A DNA stretch of 64,000 nt, taken from assembly GCA_024398365.1 (NCBI GenBank), contig JAKSJG010000002.1, forward strand, positions 1-64,000, written 5' to 3'. The notes below the pieces were generated by a model. It was not told the DNA's origin, did not search any database, and worked only from the letters and a program-made list of their open reading frames with translations. This DNA comes from Bacteroidales bacterium (lineage in GTDB: Bacteria; Bacteroidota; Bacteroidia; Bacteroidales; UBA932). Positions within the stretch are counted from its first letter, which is position 1. The number at the start of each line of letters is the position of its first letter. Positions 35,121 through 42,677 of this stretch are shown piece by piece. A program made the position numbers and the translations under genes.

Positions 35121-35726
35121 TCATATTCCCAGGCCAAGATGAGCCCCCAAAAAAGTATTTGAAATAGTTGGGCCAAGAAAGATATGGAAATTCCTATATA
35201 TCCTCACGCGGATTCCTGGCTCCCATCCAACCATAAAATGAACGTCACCCGGTTTCTGGGGAATCAGTGCCCGTTTTTCTTCAACCCCTGTTTCGGGATT
35301 GGTCCAGGCGATGCCCCCGGTAACTTTATACACCCAGGCTGCACCCATAAACACATCGCTGTACAGAGCAAAGATATCACGTTTCCCAAGATGCACATAT
35401 CTTCGCATATAGGCCGCAGTCTCCAGATGGTGCACACTGCCGGGAACAGCATCGATGAAATTTGTACCATGGCCGAGCATCAGGCCTAAAGTGCGCTTGG
35501 AATCCACTCTGACACCGCCTGTCAGTGTCTCGACTCCGGAATAAATACCAAGCTTCACCCTCGCTGTAACCTCGGGTTTCCATTGCTGACGCCCTTCGGC
35601 AGAAAATGCCTGCGTCCATTCGTCGACGAGATAATCCGCCAGATAGTAGTCTTCATCCGATGCAGTCTGCCCCATTGCAGACAGCGTCATCAAGCAGGAT
35701 AATAACAGAAGAACGGTCTTTTTCAT
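35121..35726 (-). CDS. Outer-membrane beta-barrel-like protein of unknown function
   Basis: A 201-residue protein with a signal peptide (LLLSCLMTLSAMGQ). The rest alternates polar and hydrophobic residues in beta-strand fashion (VTARVKLGIYSGVETLTGGVRV, FALYSDVFMGAAWVYKVTGGIAW) and ends in GAHLGLGI, consistent with a small outer-membrane barrel. I do not recognise a named family. It lies downstream of five amidotransferase-like paralogues but is cut off from them by a strong terminator, so it is probably a separate unit. Confidence 0.7.
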   Translation of the reverse strand: MKKTVLLLLSCLMTLSAMGQTASDEDYYLADYLVDEWTQAFSAEGRQQWKPEVTARVKLGIYSGVETLTGGVRVDSKRTLGLMLGHGTNFIDAVPGSVHHLETAAYMRRYVHLGKRDIFALYSDVFMGAAWVYKVTGGIAWTNPETGVEEKRALIPQKPGDVHFMVGWEPGIRVRIYRNFHIFLGPTISNTFLGAHLGLGI

Positions 35727-35861
35727 AATAGATGATATTTATTTCTATTGTAAAAAAACGCAAGAACAGTCAAAATACTGCACGGCATTGATCATATTTT
35801 CGTTGTGAAGTTAGCAATTATTTCTACAGAAATGGAGAGTCGGCTTGAAAACTGGAAAACA

Positions 35862-35894
35862 GAACAGCCCTGCGCCGATGGCGCAGGGCTGTTC
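35862..35894 (-). terminator. Strong hairpin ending the amidotransferase-like array
   Basis: GAACAGCCCTGCGCC (862-876) pairs perfectly with its inverse (880-894) around a 3-base loop. It follows the last paralogue by about 40 bases. The minus-strand tail contains CTGTTTT. The remaining bases of the gap 35727-35935 show no other feature. Confidence 0.75.
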
Positions 35895-35935
35895 GTATTA
35901 AATAATGACAATAAGTCGATTGGCCGGCAGAAAAC

Positions 35936-37276
35936 CTAGAAGGTCACTGCGATTGAGTAAGGGACGCCGTTGAGGACGTCGGTACGGCCGATATACTGCT
36001 GGCCGCGCTCGTTTTCGAGAGCGGTGACTGTGGTGTTGCAATATACAGAGATGTAGAGCTGGCCGGCCTTAGGATTGTCGATGACGAGATACTTGTCAAA
36101 GCCGTGGGACATGTTGCCGTATTCTGCCACGTCGTTGAAGGCGAATTTGCCGTCAGCGGCGAAGAGGAACATATCGTAATCCTTGTTGCCCTTCACTGAC
36201 TTGAGGTCGATGCGGAGGCTCTTCACACCTTCCGGTACATTGACTACAAAGTGATGGTACTGCTTGTCGCCGATCTTGGTGAATGCTGGATCATTATCCT
36301 TGGTGCCCTTTGTCATCTGACGCGCCTTGCCGTTGACGAGTTCGCCCTTGAGCACAGGATCACCGTTGCCGTCGAGGGCATAACGCATCATGGCGGCAAA
36401 CATCTGGAGACGCTCGCCTGACATCATGCGCTCAGGGTGCGAACCTGTCACCACGAGACGACCTGTATTGCCTGATGCCTTGTATGCCCATGCATTGACC
36501 TTCTTGTCTATATTCGGCTTTACAGGATACTTGGTCTCATACTGCTTGTAACCGTCGTAGCGGAGCAGGATTTCAGTACCTTCAGGATACTCCTCCTCAT
36601 GCATGTAGCAGCCGCCGTTGTGGCGAACGCTGTCGATATACATATCGCCGCCGAAGTCATAATACTTGAGCAGAGGGCAATTATCCTCTACATAAAGACC
36701 AGTTGCAGATACATTGAGGCCTGTGCCTGTGATGTAGCCCGGCCATGCGCCGAAATACTCAGGATAGTCCTTTGGGCCAGTCTTGAACCAGCGGCCCTTG
36801 CTTGGCATGATAGAACCTGCGCAGGTACCTACGAAGGATCCGCCCGCATCATAGAATTTCTTGTAATTTGCCACGCCATCAGGGCCGAGGGAACGGCCGT
36901 GATTGGTGGACTGTCCGCCGTTGAGATATACAAGCCTGAAACGAGGTGCGCCGTCAGGATAGAGGAGCACACCGTTCTCATCGATTGCACTGCCCACGAA
37001 GGTATCGTGCTGGAGCTGCTTGTCATAAGCGCTGCCGCCCGATGTCCAGGAATAAGGATTGTCCACATCATCGTATGTCTTCTTGTCAAGAGAGGTGAAC
37101 CTCTCCATGGTCAGACCGAGGAAATCCACAGCCGGGATCGATGAATATGTGTTGAGTTCGATACCGCTGTCCATGAATATGTCCTTGTAGTAACCTGAAT
37201 AGCGGTTCTGTGCATTGAGGCTTCCGGATGCGAGCATTGCAGCGAGGCAGAGGCCGAGTGTGATGTTCTTTTTCAT
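35936..37276 (-). CDS. Secreted class I GATase-fold protein with PPC domain, copy 5 in transcription order
   Basis: A 446-residue exported protein (signal peptide ending SGSLNAQ, no lipobox). The central domain has the class I glutamine-amidotransferase fold of the BPL_N type: LLYPDGAPRFRLVYLNGG, nucleophile elbow GGSFVGTCAGS with Cys152, and His280-Pro281-Glu282 in VVTGSHPE, giving a full Cys-His-Glu triad. A conserved block DFGGDMYIDSVRHNGGCY lies between them. Residues about 338-445 are a pre-peptidase C-terminal (PPC) beta domain (YHHFVVNVPEGVKSLRIDL). Biochemical role unknown; an extracytoplasmic amidase or peptidase is plausible. Confidence 0.8.
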   Translation of the reverse strand: MKKNITLGLCLAAMLASGSLNAQNRYSGYYKDIFMDSGIELNTYSSIPAVDFLGLTMERFTSLDKKTYDDVDNPYSWTSGGSAYDKQLQHDTFVGSAIDENGVLLYPDGAPRFRLVYLNGGQSTNHGRSLGPDGVANYKKFYDAGGSFVGTCAGSIMPSKGRWFKTGPKDYPEYFGAWPGYITGTGLNVSATGLYVEDNCPLLKYYDFGGDMYIDSVRHNGGCYMHEEEYPEGTEILLRYDGYKQYETKYPVKPNIDKKVNAWAYKASGNTGRLVVTGSHPERMMSGERLQMFAAMMRYALDGNGDPVLKGELVNGKARQMTKGTKDNDPAFTKIGDKQYHHFVVNVPEGVKSLRIDLKSVKGNKDYDMFLFAADGKFAFNDVAEYGNMSHGFDKYLVIDNPKAGQLYISVYCNTTVTALENERGQQYIGRTDVLNGVPYSIAVTF

Positions 37277-37282
37277 ATGCGT

Positions 37283-38575
37283 TTAATAATTTACTTCGAT
37301 TGTGTAAGGAATTCCGTTGAGCACCTCGAGCTTGCCGCTGTACTGGGTGCCGTAGAAGGTATCGGCAGTCTCCACTGTCGTGTCGCAGAATACGGACACA
37401 TAGAGTTTGCCCGGCTTAGGATCGAGGATGCGGAGGGTCTTCTTGACATTGCGTCTCACATTGGAATATCTTGAATTGCTGCAGAATGCAAAGTCATTGT
37501 AGTCCGCATAGAGGTACAGGTCATAGCCCTTCTCGTATCCGGCCACCGGAGTGAGGATGATGTCGAGAGTGTCGATGCCTTCCGGAACCTCAACTGTGAA
37601 ATGATGGTACTGCTTGTCACCGATGCGTGTGTATTCAGGCTTGTTGTCCTGTGTCACGCAGTTCATCGTGCGCTTCTGACCCTTGACGAGTTCGCCCTTG
37701 ACGCGCGGCTTGCCGTTGCCGTCGAGGCAGTAGCGTACCATTGCGCACATCATGTCCAGCTGGTCGCCGCTGTACTCGCCTTCAGGGTGAGGACCGCAGG
37801 CCATGGCACGGCCGGTGTATTCATTCTCCTTGTGGCACCATACGGCACCGTTGCCGTTCATCGACTTCGGAGGCCAGTTGTAATTGAAGAGTATCTCGCC
37901 GCCCGGGATGAGGTCCTTGTACTCCATATAGCAGCCGCCGTTGTGATAGACGCTGTCGATATGGTTGTTCTTGAAATCATAATACTTGAGGGCCGGAGAG
38001 CCTTCAGGCACATCGACGCTGACATATGTATCGGCCAGGTGCGCGTTGGTGCAGACACCCGGATACACGCCGATGTATTCGTCGTAGATTTTGTCAGTGA
38101 CATTGCCGAGGGAATCCACCTTGCGTACGCCCTGGCAGCACAGGTATGCTCCGGCGCAGCTGCCGAGGTAGCTGCCGCCCGCCTTCACGAAGTCGCGGAT
38201 ATGCTGGCGGCCCGGTGCGGTGATTGTGCGTCCGTGGGTGGCGCCGCTGCCACCGTTGACATAGAGCAGCCTGAAACGCGGCGCGCCGTCAGGGTAGAGC
38301 AATACGCCGTTGATATCGAGTTCGGTGCCGACGAATGCTGCATCCTGGGCCAGAGTGTCACCGTAGAACTGATCCTTGTTCTTGCTGGCTCCGCGCACAT
38401 TCTCGAGAGTGAGGCCGAGAGCGCGTGTGGCAGGAAGGTCCTTCCTGGAGGAAAGATACACTCCGCCATCCATGAATACGTCCTTGTAATAACCTTCGGA
38501 ACCGGTCTGGGCGAATGAACTTGCTGCGGAGAGGCTCATGGCCGCCATGCAGCAGAAAAGAAATATCTTTTTCAT
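37283..38575 (-). CDS. Secreted class I GATase-fold protein with PPC domain, copy 4
   Basis: A 430-residue paralogue (signal peptide ending SSFAQ). Cys140 in GGSYLGSCAGAY and His263-Pro264-Glu265 in CGPHPEGE preserve the triad. It is the most divergent copy: the shared DFGGD..DSVRHNGG block reads DFKNNHIDSVYHNGG, the HPE motif is preceded by CGP instead of TGS, and RAMAC replaces RLVVT. The PPC domain occupies about the last 105 residues (YHHFTVEVPEGIDTLDIIL). It is separated from copy 3 by 2 bases and from copy 5 by 6 bases, so it is certainly in the same operon. Confidence 0.8.
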   Translation of the reverse strand: MKKIFLFCCMAAMSLSAASSFAQTGSEGYYKDVFMDGGVYLSSRKDLPATRALGLTLENVRGASKNKDQFYGDTLAQDAAFVGTELDINGVLLYPDGAPRFRLLYVNGGSGATHGRTITAPGRQHIRDFVKAGGSYLGSCAGAYLCCQGVRKVDSLGNVTDKIYDEYIGVYPGVCTNAHLADTYVSVDVPEGSPALKYYDFKNNHIDSVYHNGGCYMEYKDLIPGGEILFNYNWPPKSMNGNGAVWCHKENEYTGRAMACGPHPEGEYSGDQLDMMCAMVRYCLDGNGKPRVKGELVKGQKRTMNCVTQDNKPEYTRIGDKQYHHFTVEVPEGIDTLDIILTPVAGYEKGYDLYLYADYNDFAFCSNSRYSNVRRNVKKTLRILDPKPGKLYVSVFCDTTVETADTFYGTQYSGKLEVLNGIPYTIEVNY

Positions 38576-38577
38576 GA

Positions 38578-39891
38578 TTATTTGTTCAAAGTGGCTTTGA
38601 TGATGTATGGCACACCGTTGAGCACGTCAACGCGGCCTATGTACTGTTCGCCGTTGCGTGTGTCAAGCACGTCAACTGTGGTGTCGCAGAATACTGAGAT
38701 ATAGAGCTTGCCTGCCTTAGGGTTGTCAATGACGAGGGTCTTGTCAATACCGTCCCTGACGTCGAACCAGTTGGCTACGTCATTGAAAGCGAATTCGCCG
38801 TTGGCGGCATAGAGGAAGAGGTCGTAGTTGCTGTAACCCGGAACGGACTTGAGATCAACTGACACGCTCTTGGTGCCCTTAGGCACGTCGATGGTGAAAT
38901 GATGGTACTGCTTGTCACCGATCTTGGTGTATGCAGGGTCATTGTCCTGTGAGGACTTGAGCATCTCGCGGGCCTCGCCGTCAACCAGAGCGGCCTTCAC
39001 CTGAGGGACTCCCTGACCTTCGAGAGCGTACTTGAACATGGCTGCGAACATCTGGAGACGCTCGTCATTTACGCCACGCTCAGGATGCGAACCTGTCACC
39101 ACGAGACGTCCGCTCTTTTCATTTGCCTTGTATGCCCAGCAGTTGACCTGCTTGTGGACGCCGTGTCCGAGGGTGTCACGGCCCGGCCATGCGGTCACGA
39201 AACGCATGAGAATCTCGGTACCCTTCGGCATCTCATAAGTGTTCATATAGCAGCCGCCGTTGTGGCGCACGCTGTCGATGTATCTGTCACCGCCGAAATC
39301 GTAATATTTGAGCAGAGGGCATTTCTTCTCCACGGTATTGTCAGGATACTTGCCGTTGATGCCGGTACCTGTGACATAACCCGGCCAGATGCCGAGATAT
39401 TTGTCATTTTCATTGGTTTTTCCTGACTTGGTGGAATATGTACCCTTGGAGCACAGGTATGCTCCGGCACAGGTACCTATGTAAGAACCGCCGTTCGCAT
39501 AGAAAGTGCGGATGTTCTCGAGGCCCTTCGGGGTGAGGAATGTGCCGTGAGCGGTGGCCTTGCCGCCATTAACGTAGATGACCTTGAAGCGCGGTGCGCC
39601 GTCAGGATAGATCAGGATACCGTTCTCATCGATCTCGCTGCCGGCGAATACATTCACCATCAGCTGTTTCTCATACTCTGTGGCACGGTCTGCCTTGCCG
39701 CCTTCCCAGGTGCAGATGCGCTCCATGCTGAGATTGAGCAGCTTTGCTGCCGGAAGGTCGTCAAAAGTGTTGAGCGGAATACCGCAATCCATGAAGAAAT
39801 CCTTGTAAAAGCCTTCTGCGCGGGTCTGGGCCATTGCGCAGGTGCCTGACATCAATGCGCAGGCGGCGAGAAGCATAATCTTTCTTTTCAT
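38578..39891 (-). CDS. Secreted class I GATase-fold protein with PPC domain, copy 3
   Basis: A 437-residue paralogue (signal peptide ending GTCAMAQ). Cys141 in GGSYIGTCAGAYLCSKG and His269-Pro270-Glu271 in VVTGSHPERG are kept, as is DFGGDRYIDSVRHNGGCY. The C-terminal PPC domain (YHHFTIDVPKGTKSVSVDLKSVPG) ends with YIGRVDVLNGVPYIIKATL. With copies 1 and 5 it shares the long central stretch LGIWPGYVTGTG/LLKYYDFGG. The ORF is intact and lies 2 bases from its downstream neighbour. Confidence 0.8.
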   Translation of the reverse strand: MKRKIMLLAACALMSGTCAMAQTRAEGFYKDFFMDCGIPLNTFDDLPAAKLLNLSMERICTWEGGKADRATEYEKQLMVNVFAGSEIDENGILIYPDGAPRFKVIYVNGGKATAHGTFLTPKGLENIRTFYANGGSYIGTCAGAYLCSKGTYSTKSGKTNENDKYLGIWPGYVTGTGINGKYPDNTVEKKCPLLKYYDFGGDRYIDSVRHNGGCYMNTYEMPKGTEILMRFVTAWPGRDTLGHGVHKQVNCWAYKANEKSGRLVVTGSHPERGVNDERLQMFAAMFKYALEGQGVPQVKAALVDGEAREMLKSSQDNDPAYTKIGDKQYHHFTIDVPKGTKSVSVDLKSVPGYSNYDLFLYAANGEFAFNDVANWFDVRDGIDKTLVIDNPKAGKLYISVFCDTTVDVLDTRNGEQYIGRVDVLNGVPYIIKATLNK

Positions 39892-39912
39892 ATTATTGTA
39901 TTTTGATTGTTT

Positions 39913-41220
39913 CTATTTGGTGACAGTAGCTTTGATGATGTAAGGCACGCCGTTGAGCACATCCGTGCGGCCGCTGTACTGCGTACCGTAACGGCCTGAG
40001 ACAGCGTCCACCGTGGTGTCGCAGAACACAGAGATGTAGAGCTTGCCCGGCTTGGGGTTGCGGATGACCATCACCTTGTCAATGCCGTCGCTGACGTCGA
40101 ACCAGCGGGCAACGTCATTGAATGCGAACTGACCCGGAGCGGCATAGAGGAAGAGGTCGTAGTTGCTGCGGCCCTTGACGGACTTGAGCTCCACTGCAAC
40201 TTCTTTTGCGCCCTTCGGCACGTCAATGGTGAAATGATGGTACTGCTTGTCGCCGAGCATAGTGTATTCCGGCTTGCCGTCCCTTGTGGAGGCTGTCATC
40301 TCGCGGGCCTCGCCGCTGGTCAGCGCAGCCTTGACCTGAGGCGCACCGTTGCCGTCGAGGGCATAATGCAGCATGGCGGTGAAGAGCTGGAGCACTTCGC
40401 CGGTCTGCGCGATCTCAGGATGGGATCCGGTGGAGACCATGCGTCCGCTCTTCGCATCCGGCTTGTAGCCGAGCACGGTTGTCTGGCCGTCGATGGAGCC
40501 GTACAGCAGACCCTGTATGGTGTCAGCCTTGAAACGCAGCAGGGATTCGGTGCCTTCCGGCGCCATATAGTCGTTGAAATATGAACCGTTGTTGTGGCGC
40601 ACGCTGTCCACGCGCATATCTCCGCCGAAGTCGTAATAGTCCAGCAGAGGGCTCTTCTTGTCAACTGTCAGGGTTGTCCAGGAATCAAAAAGTCTGGTAC
40701 CGGTGGTGTAACCCGGCCATACGCCGATGTACATCTCCCTGTCAACAGGCTTGCCGTCCCTGTCCTTGTAATAATAACCCTTGGAGCAGAGGATGGTACC
40801 CGCACAGGAGCTTGAATAGCTTCCGCCGTTGCGGAAGAATTCGCGTATGTGCGCGCGGCCTTCCTCGGTGATGCATTCTCCGTGCCTGTTGGCTGTACCG
40901 CCAGGTACGTAGAGCAGTCTGAAGCGCGGTGCGCCGTCAGGATAGAGCAGCAGGCCGTTCTCGTCCTGGTCGGTGCCGACGAAACATTCCTGCATCCTTG
41001 CCAGCTCGAAAGGAGTTGCATTCTGCGCACTGTTGTATGAGAGGTTGACCTCCGTCGAGAGGTTGAGCACCCTTGCCGCAGCAAGGTATTCGTGATTGGA
41101 CATACTCGGACCTGAATCTATGAAGAGGTCCTTGTAGAAGCCGTTCGCACGGGTCTGCGCGGACATTGACGCCATGGCGAGAATGAAGCAGGCCGGAATG
41201 AGCAGACAGGTCTTTCTCAT
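39913..41220 (-). CDS. Secreted class I GATase-fold protein with PPC domain, copy 2
   Basis: A 435-residue paralogue (signal peptide ending ASMSAQ). The elbow is altered to GGSYSSSCAGTILCSKG but keeps Cys139, and His267-Pro268-Glu269 in STGSHPEIA is kept. The usual YVNGG loop before the elbow is YVPGG, and HNGGCY is HNNGSYF. The PPC domain (YHHFTIDVPKGAKEVAVELKSVKG) is well preserved. The spread of changes around, but not in, the triad hints at different substrates among copies. Confidence 0.8.
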   Translation of the reverse strand: MRKTCLLIPACFILAMASMSAQTRANGFYKDLFIDSGPSMSNHEYLAAARVLNLSTEVNLSYNSAQNATPFELARMQECFVGTDQDENGLLLYPDGAPRFRLLYVPGGTANRHGECITEEGRAHIREFFRNGGSYSSSCAGTILCSKGYYYKDRDGKPVDREMYIGVWPGYTTGTRLFDSWTTLTVDKKSPLLDYYDFGGDMRVDSVRHNNGSYFNDYMAPEGTESLLRFKADTIQGLLYGSIDGQTTVLGYKPDAKSGRMVSTGSHPEIAQTGEVLQLFTAMLHYALDGNGAPQVKAALTSGEAREMTASTRDGKPEYTMLGDKQYHHFTIDVPKGAKEVAVELKSVKGRSNYDLFLYAAPGQFAFNDVARWFDVSDGIDKVMVIRNPKPGKLYISVFCDTTVDAVSGRYGTQYSGRTDVLNGVPYIIKATVTK

Positions 41221-41231
41221 AGCTTAATCAT

Positions 41232-42539
41232 TTATTTGTTGATAACAGTCGCCTTGATGACATATGGCACGCCGTTGAGCACCTCCGTACGGCCTACGTA
41301 CTGAGGACCGCACTGTGTGGACCTGGTCTCGACGGTAGTCTCGCAGAATACTGAGATGTAAAGCTTGCCGGCCTTCGGATTGTCGATGACGAGGTTCTTC
41401 TGTGCACCGTAGTCAATGTTCTGCCACTGTGCATTGTCGCTGAGCGCCGGAGCGCCGCTGGCAGCGAAGAGGGAAAGATCGAAGATCGATGCGCCCTTGC
41501 CAGGAGTGAGCTCCACCACCACCTGCTTCGCACCCTTAGGCACGTCGATGGTGAAATGGTGATACTGACGGTCGCCTATCCTTGCGAACTCAGGCTTCTT
41601 GTCGGAAGTCTTGCAGCTCATCACGCGCTCCTCGCCGCTGACGAGATTGGCCTTGACCTGAGGCGCGCCGTTGCCGTCCATCGCGTAACGGAGCATTGAG
41701 GCGAACATCTCCAGACGCTCGCCGCCCATCATACGCTCAGGATGTGAACCGGTCACCACGAGACGGCCGCTCTTTTGATTTGCCTTGTATGCCCAGGCAT
41801 TGCCCATATTGTGGATGGAATGCTTGAGATTGATGGTGTCCGCGATGAAGCGGGCCAGTATTTCAGTTCCTGCAGGGACAGCATCCGGACGGATGCAGCA
41901 GCCGCCGTTGTGGCGCACGCTGTCTATCCTGCGGTCGCCGCCGAAGTCGGAATATTTGAGCAGTGCGCTCTTCTTCTCCACTGCAAGGGCGGTGTAGCTC
42001 TGATCCAGGCCGGTGGAGACGGTGTAGCCCGGCCAGATGCCGAGATATGCCTCCTTGTCATTCTCCTTGCCGCTCGAATAGGAGTATGTACCCTTGCTGC
42101 AGATGAATGCGCCGGCGCAGGTGCCGATGTAGCTGCCGCCGTTGGCGTAGAATGTGCGTATGGTCTCGCGGCCCTCGGCGCCGAGCTGCTTGCCGTGAGT
42201 GGTGGCACTGCCGCCTATGATGTAGATCACCCTGAAGCGAGGTGCTCCGTCAGGATAAAGCAGAGGACCGTTCTCATCCAGCTGGCTTCCAACAAAGATA
42301 TTCTTCATCATGGATTTCTCATATACAGTGGCCGAATCCACATCGCCGTCAACATCGTGACTGGTGAAGTTCTCCACGGTGAGACCGAGCAGCTTGGCTG
42401 CCGGGAGGTCGTAGAAGCAATCGACACCCACTCCGGAGTCTATGAACAAATCCTTATAAAAGCCGTTCCTGGAATTCTGGGCCGGAAGAACCTGCAGTCC
42501 TGCAAGCAGCAACACACCCGCTAACAATGATTTTTTCAT
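41232..42539 (-). CDS. Secreted class I GATase-fold protein with PPC domain, copy 1
   Basis: A 435-residue paralogue (signal peptide ending GLQVLPAQ) and the first gene of the five-gene array. Cys141 in GGSYIGTCAGAFICSKG and His266-Pro267-Glu268 in VVTGSHPERM are present; the shared block reads DFGGDRRIDSVRHNGGCC. All five copies open the mature protein with a form of GFYKD(L/I/V)F(I/M)D. The PPC domain is at about 330-435. The array is divergent from parE, and a plausible minus-strand promoter lies 24 bases upstream of the ATG. Confidence 0.8.
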   Translation of the reverse strand: MKKSLLAGVLLLAGLQVLPAQNSRNGFYKDLFIDSGVGVDCFYDLPAAKLLGLTVENFTSHDVDGDVDSATVYEKSMMKNIFVGSQLDENGPLLYPDGAPRFRVIYIIGGSATTHGKQLGAEGRETIRTFYANGGSYIGTCAGAFICSKGTYSYSSGKENDKEAYLGIWPGYTVSTGLDQSYTALAVEKKSALLKYSDFGGDRRIDSVRHNGGCCIRPDAVPAGTEILARFIADTINLKHSIHNMGNAWAYKANQKSGRLVVTGSHPERMMGGERLEMFASMLRYAMDGNGAPQVKANLVSGEERVMSCKTSDKKPEFARIGDRQYHHFTIDVPKGAKQVVVELTPGKGASIFDLSLFAASGAPALSDNAQWQNIDYGAQKNLVIDNPKAGKLYISVFCETTVETRSTQCGPQYVGRTEVLNGVPYVIKATVINK

Positions 42540-42562
42540 GGTTAAGATTTTTAAACAATCAA

Positions 42563-42594
42563 CAAATATAACCAGAATAACGCTCTTTTACAAT
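42563..42594 (-). promoter_or_regulatory. Putative promoter of the five-gene array
   Basis: On the minus strand TATATTTG (570-563) matches the -7 consensus. ATTG (594-591) sits exactly 20 bases upstream in place of TTTG. Confidence 0.5.
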
Positions 42595-42614
42595 AGATAT
42601 GACGGCATTTTCCA

Positions 42615-42646
42615 TTTGAAAAAATGAAATCTGCTGCGTAACTTTG
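42615..42646 (+). promoter_or_regulatory. Promoter of parE
   Basis: TTTG (615-618), a 20-base spacer and TAACTTTG (639-646) match the Bacteroidetes consensus, 31 bases before the ATG. Confidence 0.75.
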
Positions 42647-42677
42647 TACGTTTTTAACGAATAAAAGACTGAAAGAG

